Positions 17,861 through 25,974 of a stretch of 64,000 bases of DNA are shown here, piece after piece. The number at the start of each line of letters is the position of its first letter. The stretch's first letter is position 1. The position numbers and the translations under genes were made by a program. The notes beneath the pieces were generated by a model. It ran no database searches. It worked only from the letters and a program-made list of their open reading frames with translations, and had not been told where the DNA came from. Origin of the DNA: Chryseobacterium takakiae (lineage in GTDB: Bacteria; Bacteroidota; Bacteroidia; Flavobacteriales; Weeksellaceae); assembly GCF_900129385.1 (NCBI RefSeq), contig NZ_FQVO01000012.1:57627-121626 (forward strand), read 5' to 3'.

Positions 17861-18688
17861 ATGGAAAACTATTTGGAAATCAACAGAAATTCGTGGAACG
17901 CCAAAGTAGAGCCCCATTTGAAATCTGATTTTTATTTTGTGGACGAATTTTTAAAAGGCAGAACTTCGCTGAATTCTATCGAGCTGGAACTTTTAGGAGA
18001 TATAAAAGATAAATCTGTTCTGCATCTGCAATGCCATTTTGGTCAGGATTCCATCTCTTTGTCAAGACTTGGAGCCAAAGTAACAGGTATAGATTTATCA
18101 GACAGAGCAATTGCCGAAGCAAAGCTACTTGCACAAAAATGTGAGGCAGACACGAAATTTATCTGTACAGATCTGTACAATCTTCCCAATGTCCTTGATG
18201 AAAAATTTGACATCGTTTTTACCAGTTACGGAACGATAGGCTGGCTTCCTGATCTTGACCGCTGGGCAAAAGTCATTTCTCGTTTTCTAAAACCTGACGG
18301 AAAATTTATCATGGCAGAATTTCATCCTGCTGTCTGGATGTTTGATGATGATTTTGAAGGGATAAAATACAATTATTTTAATGAAAAGCCTATTGTAGAA
18401 ACGTATGAAGGAACTTACGCAGATCCTTCTGCAAATATTGTTCAGGAATATGTAATGTGGAATCATTCTTTAGCCGAAGTATTACAAAGTCTTATTGATA
18501 ATCATTTGATAATACATCAATTTAAAGAATTCGACTGGTCTCCGTATCCATGTTTAAGGCATGTTGAAGAATTTGAAAAAGGGAAGTGGAGGATTTCGAA
18601 ATTTGGTAATAAACTGCCTTTGGTTTTCGCCGTTGAGGCAAAAAAAAGTCATCGTAATACAAACTACGATGACTTTCTGAATATATGA
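17861..18688 (+). CDS. Class I SAM-dependent methyltransferase
   Basis: 275 residues. Motif I is VLHLQCHFGQDSISLSRLGA, followed by the acidic GIDLSDRAI, motif post-I and a FKPDGKF-like loop (FLKPDGKFIMAEFHPAVWMF). This pattern is typical of a common Bacteroidota methyltransferase group of unknown substrate. The last 14 codons (from KKSHRN) overlap a perfect hairpin that serves as terminator for the facing gene, so the tail may not be functional protein. It lies 34 bp after the GNAT gene. Confidence 0.85.
   Translation: MENYLEINRNSWNAKVEPHLKSDFYFVDEFLKGRTSLNSIELELLGDIKDKSVLHLQCHFGQDSISLSRLGAKVTGIDLSDRAIAEAKLLAQKCEADTKFICTDLYNLPNVLDEKFDIVFTSYGTIGWLPDLDRWAKVISRFLKPDGKFIMAEFHPAVWMFDDDFEGIKYNYFNEKPIVETYEGTYADPSANIVQEYVMWNHSLAEVLQSLIDNHLIIHQFKEFDWSPYPCLRHVEEFEKGKWRISKFGNKLPLVFAVEAKKSHRNTNYDDFLNI
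18641..18676 (-). terminator. Terminator lying inside the 3' end of the methyltransferase gene
   Basis: Perfect 12-bp arms AAAGTCATCGTA / TACGATGACTTT with an 8-nt loop. On minus it runs into seven T, so it terminates the gene at 18706-18963; on plus the T tract is poor. Confidence 0.75.
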
Positions 18689-18705
18689 ATGTTAAATAAC
18701 TATTT

Positions 18706-18963
18706 TTAGCTTACGGTTTCCTGCGCATTATTTACAGTATCCTGTGCTTTGTTTTTAAATTCATCCGCTTTTTCCTGAACCTGGGAAGCAACATTGTTGG
18801 CTCTGTCTTTAATATCATTCCCCCATTTGTTTAGGTTGTCCTTTGCATTATTGAATTTATCTTTTACCATTTGTTGTTGCTCAGGACTTGAGTTTTTATA
18901 TTTCCAGTACGCCAGAGCTCCAAGTCCAACCAGTGCCAATAAACCTTTTGTTTTATTTCCCAT
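18706..18963 (-). CDS. Small YtxH-like membrane-anchored helical protein
   Basis: 85 residues. One membrane segment near the N-terminus (GLLALVGLGALAYWKYK) is followed by a long charged amphipathic helix with repeated KxKFNNAKDNLN and QEKADEFKNKAQD-like units, similar to stress-related YtxH/LEA-like proteins. Envelope or stress protection is a family-level guess. Its terminator lies within the neighbouring plus-strand gene. Confidence 0.7.
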   Translation of the reverse strand: MGNKTKGLLALVGLGALAYWKYKNSSPEQQQMVKDKFNNAKDNLNKWGNDIKDRANNVASQVQEKADEFKNKAQDTVNNAQETVS

Positions 18964-19061
18964 GATTTCTATTTTTTAAGTATTAATATTAAAATTTGTT
19001 ATTAATAACTATGTAAAATACGTGCCAAAAGAAATATCAGAGCTATAAAATAATGTTAAAA

Positions 19062-19904
19062 TTAATGGAAGGTTTCTAAATTTTCACCGTCAAAACTTGC
19101 AAAAACCATAGTAGGGTGAGAGTCTCTGTGGGCAAGATTTCCATCTTTATCAATGGCAATAGCACCTGCAAAGCCGTCAATAAGTTTCAGTTCCTCGAAA
19201 GTTTTATCAAAAGCTTCGTTAAGAGACATTCCATCGGTTACTCTTGTGACAATCTTTGCTGCCGTAGCATTACTTACAATATCTTCACCCACACCTGTAC
19301 AGCTCACAGCACAGAAAGAATTGGCATAATTTCCGGCTACCGTTGCAGAGTCCGAAATTCTGCCGGGGATTTCAAATCCTTTTCCTCCGGTAGAGGTAGC
19401 AACGGCTAATTTTCCGTTTTTATCGATCACTACGCAACCGACCGTTCCTTTTCCGCCGTTATGTAATTTTTCTTCATATTCCTGTCTTCTTTTCGGGATT
19501 TCGGTAGAATAATTTTCAAAACCATGAGCAGCTGCATATTTTTTAGCACCGCTTCCACCTAAAACCCTGTCGTCTTCATTCATCAGTTCCTTCGCTACAA
19601 AAACAGGATTTTTTACATCCTGGATATTGATCACACCGCTTAATTTCTGGGTCTCACCATCCATGATCGCAGCACTCATCCTGATGATTCCGTCGCTTTG
19701 GATCTGGGAGCCGGTACCGGCATTATACAGCTCATCATCTTCTAATAAAGAAACGGCAAAAGCAGCAGTATCAAAGGCGGGATTGCTTTGTAAAAATTCA
19801 AAAGCCCGTTTTGCAATGTTTTTCAGAGATTCCTGCTTGGCAGTTTTTACTTCATGACTCTGATCGCTTTCTGAAAAGAATCCACCGTGAATGATTACTT
19901 TCAT
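19062..19904 (-). CDS. iaaA: Isoaspartyl peptidase / L-asparaginase (Ntn hydrolase)
   Basis: 280 residues. Plant-type asparaginase fold with the autocleavage site G153-T154 (GGKGTVGCVVIDKNG), where T154 becomes the N-terminal nucleophile. GTGSQIQSDG and RDSHPTMVFA are family stretches. The enzyme cleaves beta-aspartyl dipeptides and often asparagine. Next to cyanophycinase and cyanophycin synthetase, the natural substrate is most likely beta-Asp-Arg, the product of cyanophycinase, giving free Asp and Arg. It lies 95 bp downstream of the cyanophycinase gene on the same strand. Confidence 0.9.
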   Translation of the reverse strand: MKVIIHGGFFSESDQSHEVKTAKQESLKNIAKRAFEFLQSNPAFDTAAFAVSLLEDDELYNAGTGSQIQSDGIIRMSAAIMDGETQKLSGVINIQDVKNPVFVAKELMNEDDRVLGGSGAKKYAAAHGFENYSTEIPKRRQEYEEKLHNGGKGTVGCVVIDKNGKLAVATSTGGKGFEIPGRISDSATVAGNYANSFCAVSCTGVGEDIVSNATAAKIVTRVTDGMSLNEAFDKTFEELKLIDGFAGAIAIDKDGNLAHRDSHPTMVFASFDGENLETFH

Positions 19905-19999
19905 TATAAATTATTTTGTGGAGACAAGATAACCAAATTTTTCAAATCCGGTTATGATGTTGCGAATGATAATTAATATTCGTTGAAAAATATGATTTT

Positions 20000-20890
20000 C
20001 TATTTTTCCTGCGGAATAGGATTGAATTGCGAATTTTCTATCGTCAGTACCTTTGTTGTAAGGTCATAATGATCATTCATGGACATTACATGCACGGTAA
20101 GGTTATCAATAGAAATCGGTTCTCCGAGGTTGATGTTGGTTAGATTGGTATCCTTGATGAATCTTCCGTCAACCAGAATTACCAGTCCGGAACCTACGGC
20201 CGTCATGACGTCGTTATAAATGAAAAGTCCGGTATCTTCTCCAAGACCAATTCCCAATGTTCTCGGATTATTGACCACCGCCTGGAACAGTCGTCCTATT
20301 CTTCCTCTCTGTACAAAGTGCGTATCAATAATGACATTATCAATCAGTCCGAGTCCCTGTGTGGTTTTAATTTCGCCTTTTAGAAGGGCTTCAGAACTGC
20401 TTCCCTGGTAGATCATATTTTCGGAAGCTGCGGCAGCTCCTGCAGAAGTTCCGGAATAAATAAAATCCTGTTCCTGGTATTTCAGTAAAATGGTATCGTG
20501 AAATCTTGTTCCGCCCAGAATGGATGTCAGACGAAGCTGATCTCCACCTGTAAACATCACCACATCTGCAGCATTTGCCCTTGCGACAATGGCATCGGAA
20601 TTGGCTTCTTCACGATTGTGAATATCCAGTATATTTACATTTTTTGCTCCTAAAAATTCAAAAGCTTTTTTATATTCTGAGCCTACAATTTGGGGAATCT
20701 GCGAGGCTGTGGTAATAATTTCAATAACGGAATTTTCCTTATGCTTAGACTCGTTGATGATTTTTCTAAGTATTCCTCGCTCAAAAAAATTCAGGTTTTT
20801 TTCTATATTCTGATCAAAATCGGTTTCTGCAAAACTTCCTTTGTTTACTGCACCACCAATTACAATTAATTTTCCAACAGGTTTCGTCAT
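20000..20890 (-). CDS. cphB: Cyanophycinase
   Basis: 296 residues from the ATG at 20890 (MTKPVGKLIVIGGAV). An ATG 17 codons upstream is possible, but a -7 box at 20897-20904 lies between the two and family homology begins here. Peptidase S51 fold with the catalytic Ser S149 in GTSAGAAAAS and His H191 in DTHFVQRGRIGR. It hydrolyses cyanophycin to beta-Asp-Arg dipeptides. No signal peptide, so it degrades a cytosolic store. It is transcribed away from cphA and upstream of the isoaspartyl peptidase that would finish the breakdown. Confidence 0.92.
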   Translation of the reverse strand: MTKPVGKLIVIGGAVNKGSFAETDFDQNIEKNLNFFERGILRKIINESKHKENSVIEIITTASQIPQIVGSEYKKAFEFLGAKNVNILDIHNREEANSDAIVARANAADVVMFTGGDQLRLTSILGGTRFHDTILLKYQEQDFIYSGTSAGAAAASENMIYQGSSSEALLKGEIKTTQGLGLIDNVIIDTHFVQRGRIGRLFQAVVNNPRTLGIGLGEDTGLFIYNDVMTAVGSGLVILVDGRFIKDTNLTNINLGEPISIDNLTVHVMSMNDHYDLTTKVLTIENSQFNPIPQEK

Positions 20891-20896
20891 AGGGTG

Positions 20897-20904
20897 CAAA
20901 TTTA
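20897..20904 (-). promoter_or_regulatory. -7 box of cphB promoter
   Basis: On minus TAAATTTG, 6 nt before the cphB ATG, which would give a near-leaderless transcript. No matching TTG was found. Confidence 0.4.
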
Positions 20905-21035
20905 AAAAAATATTAACAGCTGAAAAAATTTCAGGGTACATAAAATTGATTTTGAGGATTTTAGAATGAATACCAAAGAATGATTATTTTTAATAAATAT
21001 TCAAACGTGGTATAGTTTTGTTTAGGGTTTTGCAT

Positions 21036-21043
21036 TATCTTTG
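21036..21043 (+). promoter_or_regulatory. -7 box of cphA promoter
   Basis: TATCTTTG, 45 bp before the cphA ATG. The nearest TTG (21018-21020) is only 15 bp away, shorter than usual. Confidence 0.45.
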
Positions 21044-21088
21044 ATTTTAAATGCAGTTATTGTTAACTATTAAAAATGCAAATAGACT

Positions 21089-23719
21089 ATGAAAATTGAA
21101 AAAATACAGGCATTGCGCGGCCCGAATATTTGGAGTATCAGACGAAAGAAGCTGATACAGATGAGGTTGGATCTGGAAGAGATGGAAAATTTTCCTACGA
21201 ATAAAATTGACGGATTTAGAGAAAGAATAGAAAAGTTATTGCCTTCTTTATTTTCGCACAGATGTTCCGAAGGTGTGGAAGGAGGTTTTTTTCATCGTGT
21301 TGAAACGGGAACATGGATGGGCCACGTTATTGAACACATTGCCCTGGAAATTCAGACGCTGGCCGGAATGGAAGTGGGCTTTGGAAGAACACGGGAGACC
21401 AAAACACCCGGAGTTTATAATGTCGTTTTTAATTATATTGAAGAAAATGCAGGAATTTATGCTGCGGAAGAATCTGTAAAAATAGCAGAAGCTTTGATTA
21501 ATGGGGAAGAATATGATCTTAATGCCTGTATCCAGAAACTTAAAGAAATCCGTGAAAGGGTTCGTCTGGGACCTTCCACGGGAAGTATTGTAGAAGAAGC
21601 GGTTTCCAGAAAAATCCCGTGGATCCGTTTAGGGACAAACTCTTTGGTACAGCTTGGATATGGGGTGAACCAGCAGAGATTCCAGGCAACCATCACCGGA
21701 AAAACAAGTTCCATCGCCGTAGATATTGCCTGCAATAAAGAGCTTACCAAAAGAATGCTGCATGATGCTGCGATTCCCGTACCGATGGGAGATCTGGTTA
21801 CAGATGAAGAAGGACTTGACAGTGTTGTACGGAAAATCGGTTATCCGGTGGTGATTAAACCATTGGACGGAAATCACGGTAAGGGATCATCTATAAATGT
21901 CAATGATTGGGAATCTGCCAAAATCGGACTGGAACATGCCCAAAAATATTCTAAAAAAGTTATTGTAGAAAAATATATTACCGGTTATGATTTCAGAGTA
22001 TTGGTCATTAATAATAAAATGGTGGCTGCAGCAAGAAGAGTTCCCGCCCATGTTGTCGGGGATGGTGAGTTGAATCTTCAGCAACTGATAGATAAAGAAA
22101 ACGAAGATCCGAGAAGAGGGTATGGGCACGAAAATGTTTTAACCGAAATTAATGTCGATAAAGATACTACCGAACTTTTGGAGAAAATGAACTATACTTT
22201 GGAAACAATTCCACAGAAAGGTGAGGTTGTTTATCTGAAGTCTACAGCAAATCTTTCAACAGGAGGTACTTCGATTGATGTTACGGATATGATACATCCT
22301 GAAAACATTACCATGGCAGAAAGAATCTCGAAAATAATCGGTCTTGATGTTTGTGGAATTGATATCATGGCTGAAAATCTTACCCAGCCTTTAAAAGAAA
22401 GCGGGGGTGCAATTATTGAGGTGAACGCCGCACCGGGGTTTAGAATGCATCTTGCACCAAGTGAAGGGCTTCCGAGAAATGTTGCCGCTCCCGTGGTAGA
22501 TATGCTGTATCCTCCGGGGAAACCGTTTACGATTCCAATTATTGCGGTTACGGGAACCAATGGTAAAACGACTACCACAAGACTGATTTCCCATATTGTA
22601 AAAAGTAATGGATACAGGGTAGGATTTACTACTTCGGACGGAATTTACATCCAAAATACCATGCTTACCAAAGGGGATACTACAGGCCCGTTATCAGCAG
22701 AATTTATTTTGAAAGATCCTACTGTAGAGTTTGCCGTGCTTGAAACGGCACGCGGCGGAATTTTACGTTCCGGACTTGGATTTTCGCAATGTGATATCGG
22801 AGTTTTAACCAATATTGAAGAAGATCATCTCGGGATGAATGACATCCACAACCTGAAAGATCTTACCCGTGTAAAAAGAGTAGTGCTTGACAGCGTAAAG
22901 AAAAACGGATGGAGTATCCTAAATGCAGATAATGAATATTCCATGAAGATTGTTAATGATCTGGACAGTCGTGTTGCCATTTTCAGCATGAATGAAAATA
23001 ATCCGCATATCCAGAAATTTGCCAAAGAAGGAAAAATCACCTGCGTTTATGAAGAAGGTTTTGTTACCATCAAAAAAGGAGACTGGAAAATAAGAATCGG
23101 AAAAGCAAAAGATTTCCCGATTACCATGGAAGGCAAAGCTAAATTTATGATCGAAAACGTATTGGCGGCGAGTCTCGCCTGCTATTTATACGGATTCGGA
23201 ATTGAGGATATTTCCAATTCTTTACGGACTTTCATTCCAAGTGCCCAGCTTACACCGGGACGGTTGAATGTATTCAAATTTAAAAATTTCAAAGTGCTGA
23301 TTGATTTTGCACATAATCCATCCGGCTATGAAGCGATTGAAGATTATCTTAAAAATGTAGAGGCAACGAAAAAAATAGGGATTATTTCAGGAGTAGGAGA
23401 CAGAAGGGACAGTGATATTAAAGAGTGCGGAAAGATTGCTGGAAGAATGTTCGATCATATCATCATCCGAAATGAGAAGCATCTCCGTGGACGTACGGAG
23501 GATGAAATCAACGGACTTATCATTGAGGGAATGCAGTCTTCGGGTAAAGATGTAAGCTATGAAATTATTCCTAAAGAAATTGAAGCCCTGAAGCATGCGA
23601 TGGGTATGGCGGAAGAAGGTACTTTTATCACCGCTTTAAGCGATGTAATTTCCAATGCGATTGATCTGGTTCAGGATTATCAGACCAGGGAATTAATGGA
23701 AGACGATAAAATGTTATAA
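21089..23719 (+). CDS. cphA: Cyanophycin synthetase
   Basis: 876 residues, full family length. The N-terminal domain (about 1-160) precedes an ATP-grasp domain (about 215-480; VVIKPLDGNHGKGSSINV, EVNAAPGFRMH) and a Mur-ligase-like domain (about 485-870) with P-loop VTGTNGKTTTTRLI and AHNPSGYEAIEDYL. It polymerises aspartate and attaches arginine to the side chains, making the cytosolic nitrogen reserve cyanophycin. It is divergent from cphB and the isoaspartyl peptidase and convergent with the ATP-grasp cassette. The synthetase, depolymerase and dipeptidase together form a complete cycle. Confidence 0.95.
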   Translation: MKIEKIQALRGPNIWSIRRKKLIQMRLDLEEMENFPTNKIDGFRERIEKLLPSLFSHRCSEGVEGGFFHRVETGTWMGHVIEHIALEIQTLAGMEVGFGRTRETKTPGVYNVVFNYIEENAGIYAAEESVKIAEALINGEEYDLNACIQKLKEIRERVRLGPSTGSIVEEAVSRKIPWIRLGTNSLVQLGYGVNQQRFQATITGKTSSIAVDIACNKELTKRMLHDAAIPVPMGDLVTDEEGLDSVVRKIGYPVVIKPLDGNHGKGSSINVNDWESAKIGLEHAQKYSKKVIVEKYITGYDFRVLVINNKMVAAARRVPAHVVGDGELNLQQLIDKENEDPRRGYGHENVLTEINVDKDTTELLEKMNYTLETIPQKGEVVYLKSTANLSTGGTSIDVTDMIHPENITMAERISKIIGLDVCGIDIMAENLTQPLKESGGAIIEVNAAPGFRMHLAPSEGLPRNVAAPVVDMLYPPGKPFTIPIIAVTGTNGKTTTTRLISHIVKSNGYRVGFTTSDGIYIQNTMLTKGDTTGPLSAEFILKDPTVEFAVLETARGGILRSGLGFSQCDIGVLTNIEEDHLGMNDIHNLKDLTRVKRVVLDSVKKNGWSILNADNEYSMKIVNDLDSRVAIFSMNENNPHIQKFAKEGKITCVYEEGFVTIKKGDWKIRIGKAKDFPITMEGKAKFMIENVLAASLACYLYGFGIEDISNSLRTFIPSAQLTPGRLNVFKFKNFKVLIDFAHNPSGYEAIEDYLKNVEATKKIGIISGVGDRRDSDIKECGKIAGRMFDHIIIRNEKHLRGRTEDEINGLIIEGMQSSGKDVSYEIIPKEIEALKHAMGMAEEGTFITALSDVISNAIDLVQDYQTRELMEDDKML

Positions 23720-23746
23720 TGCTATTTTAAAGTTTCGGCTTTCTTA

Positions 23747-23785
23747 AAAATTTTCGGCGGCATCTTCGATGCCGCCGAAAATTTT
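23747..23785. terminator. Bidirectional terminator between cphA and the ATP-grasp cassette
   Basis: A perfect 18-bp inverted repeat, AAAATTTTCGGCGGCATC, with a 3-nt loop. Both ends run into A/T tracts, so it can serve both convergent units. Confidence 0.85.
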
Positions 23786-23851
23786 ACATTAAATTCTGAA
23801 TATTTATATTTCTACAGCTCTGTAGTGTTGAAAATTCTAAGTTGTATAAAA

Positions 23852-25036
23852 CTATTCCTCCGCAAAAAAGGCATTCGAGCTTCCGATCCAGATGGCATCT
23901 TTCTTATTAAAATCGACATTCACCATTGCTGCTTTGGTCATTCTTGCCAGATTTTCCATTAAAATAGGACGGTCGCTGTTTTCGTGCCAGATATACAACA
24001 AACGGATCTCTGCTTTTGAAAAATCTCCGTTGATATCTTCAAAAATAGGGGCATATTCTACTTTTCTCTGCAGAATGTAGTTTTGCTTATCTTCAATGGT
24101 ATCCGTAATTTCTTTCGTAGGATTTAAATTAACTCCGCTTCCGGCAAAAGAAAACAGCGGTTTTAAAACAAAATTTTTCAAATCTTCAGTCTCCGGAAAT
24201 TCATGCAGGAAATAGCTTTTCGGAACAAATTGATGCTGCAAAAGCGGAAGTAAAAATTTAGAAATTTTAAAAAACCAATTGGGGTGGGTAATCCATTTTA
24301 CATCAATGTCTTCACGGAAATCAAATTCCGTTTTGAGATCAGGAATCCGGTCTAACTCATCAAAAATAACACGGTTGTAAATCCGTTTAATTTCGGTTAA
24401 TCCGCCATTATTCTCATAATATAATTTTCTCCCGTTCTTTTTTACTTTGGTGAGGCAGACCGTTTTTATACCCAGTAATTGCTCTGTCAGGACAAAATCA
24501 ATAGCTGTTTTCTGCTTTTCGGGATAAATTTCCAGCAGCACCACATTTTGAGGGTTTTCGTCTCCAACAATAAGATCTTTGAGATGATTTTTAAAATCTT
24601 CAGGAGAGATTGTATGTCTTAATTCAGAAAGAAATGGATAAATTTCACAGAAAGCATTTTCAAATACTCTTTGAAAAGCATATAAAGAGGGGAAGGCTTG
24701 AAGTTCAATCAATTGCGGTTCTGCTTCTCCGTTTTCATTTTTACAAATTCCGAAGTCGATGGTGAAGAAATGAGGTTTTTCCGTATCATTGGGTACTCTG
24801 CAATTATCAGGTACAGCCTTTTGTAATAGATCCGGAGGCAGCGCTTTTATCTGGTCAATAATGCTGTTGCTTGCATCAATCAGCTTAGCTTCAAAATCTT
24901 TGGTAAGAAACAAAGGGCTTTCAGAAATTCTGAAGACCGGGTCTAGTCCGCTTTTCTGTTTTAAATATTCTTTAACCTGATTATATTTTTCCTGAGAAAA
25001 CTCCTGATTAAACTTTTTTCTGTATTGTGAAATCAT
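23852..25036 (-). CDS. Divergent ATP-grasp-like protein
   Basis: 394 residues from the ATG at 25036; the frame is open 12 codons further to a GTG at 25072, which I rejected. The C-terminal half has ATP-grasp-like features: FVLKPLFSFAGSGVNL (candidate ATP-binding Lys and Gly-rich loop), QNYILQRKVEYAPI and the metal-site-like KAEIRLLYIW. The N-terminal half is unlike anything I recognise. Most likely a carboxylate-amine or peptide ligase related to the glutathione-synthetase superfold. It is the last gene of a same-strand run of amide-bond enzymes, 74 bp after the amidotransferase. Substrates unknown. Confidence 0.65.
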   Translation of the reverse strand: MISQYRKKFNQEFSQEKYNQVKEYLKQKSGLDPVFRISESPLFLTKDFEAKLIDASNSIIDQIKALPPDLLQKAVPDNCRVPNDTEKPHFFTIDFGICKNENGEAEPQLIELQAFPSLYAFQRVFENAFCEIYPFLSELRHTISPEDFKNHLKDLIVGDENPQNVVLLEIYPEKQKTAIDFVLTEQLLGIKTVCLTKVKKNGRKLYYENNGGLTEIKRIYNRVIFDELDRIPDLKTEFDFREDIDVKWITHPNWFFKISKFLLPLLQHQFVPKSYFLHEFPETEDLKNFVLKPLFSFAGSGVNLNPTKEITDTIEDKQNYILQRKVEYAPIFEDINGDFSKAEIRLLYIWHENSDRPILMENLARMTKAAMVNVDFNKKDAIWIGSSNAFFAEE

Positions 25037-25110
25037 AATCTTTTTTCGTTGTGATTTAAAAAAATCGGACACTAGCGCCCGATTATGTTATTATATTTAA
25101 ATATGGTTTG

Positions 25111-25947
25111 CTAAATCAGAACATTTGCTCTGCTGATAATATTTTGTTTCGCAAAATCCAAAAATCTCGGTAAGATCTGAGACTGCGTGAGTACAATTTT
25201 ATCTTCGTCATCAATCCTGTCGATGGTTTCCAGATACTTTTCCATTCCGAAATTCTCAATCATGGCCAGTTTGTTTTTTTCGTCTTTCAGGTTTTCAATC
25301 ATTCCTTCGGGATTGGCTTCAGGGTGAAACTGTGTCCCAAAGATCTCTTCAGAAAACCTTACTGCCATTACCGCTCTTTCCAGATCAATATGAGGACGGA
25401 ATTTTTCGATCGCCGTAATTTTCATTCCCATTTCTTCAAACCGATCATAATCCGGCTCTATAAACTGATAGGCACGGGAATCCACAGCGTAGAAAGGATC
25501 CGGAAGATTTTTAAATAAAAATTCCTCTTCCCCTTCTTCTGTTTTATGAACGGGCATTACTCCGAAAGAATATGACTTTCGTTTACAGATATTGCCCAGC
25601 TTCCAGTGAATGCTTGCCAGCTGAAAAGAGTGGCAGATCAGGAAAAGGTATTTCTTATCCTGACTGATCCGGTTGTGACTGAAAATCGAATCTAAAAAAT
25701 GACTGAATTGATCTTCCCATTCAAACCCTTCACGGTGTGGGTTTCCGGGACCTCCCGAAGAAATAAATATGTCGAAATCTTCAATATCGGGAATTTCATT
25801 TTTAAACCTCACATCGAATGTTGTAATGCTTACGTTTTCACCTTTGCAGCTCTGCCTGAATGATTCAGAAATTTCTTTAATATTTTTAAATCCCTGATTC
25901 ACCTGATTGTTGTTCATATCAAGCAAAGCAATTCGAATATCATCCAT
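25111..25947 (-). CDS. Class I glutamine amidotransferase-like protein
   Basis: 278 residues. The triad is in place: nucleophile C105 in FLICHSFQLA, H208 and E210 in GTQFHPEANPEG. The elbow reads ICHSFQ rather than the usual xCxGxQ. FISSGGPGNP forms the oxyanion region. The family removes ammonia from glutamine or cleaves gamma-glutamyl bonds. There is no classical synthase partner, so it may supply ammonia to, or trim a gamma-glutamyl group from, the product of the neighbouring ligases. The YbdK-like gene is 27 bp upstream. Confidence 0.83.
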   Translation of the reverse strand: MDDIRIALLDMNNNQVNQGFKNIKEISESFRQSCKGENVSITTFDVRFKNEIPDIEDFDIFISSGGPGNPHREGFEWEDQFSHFLDSIFSHNRISQDKKYLFLICHSFQLASIHWKLGNICKRKSYSFGVMPVHKTEEGEEEFLFKNLPDPFYAVDSRAYQFIEPDYDRFEEMGMKITAIEKFRPHIDLERAVMAVRFSEEIFGTQFHPEANPEGMIENLKDEKNKLAMIENFGMEKYLETIDRIDDEDKIVLTQSQILPRFLDFAKQNIISRANVLI

Positions 25948-25974
25948 TTTTATCTTAAATTTTATACAAATGTA

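Noticed and set aside
20891..20941. Upstream ATG for cyanophycinase
   Set aside because: A -7 box and the family start both point to the ATG at 20890.
25037..25072. A GTG start for the ATP-grasp-like gene
   Set aside because: An ATG lies 12 codons downstream and GTG starts are rare here.
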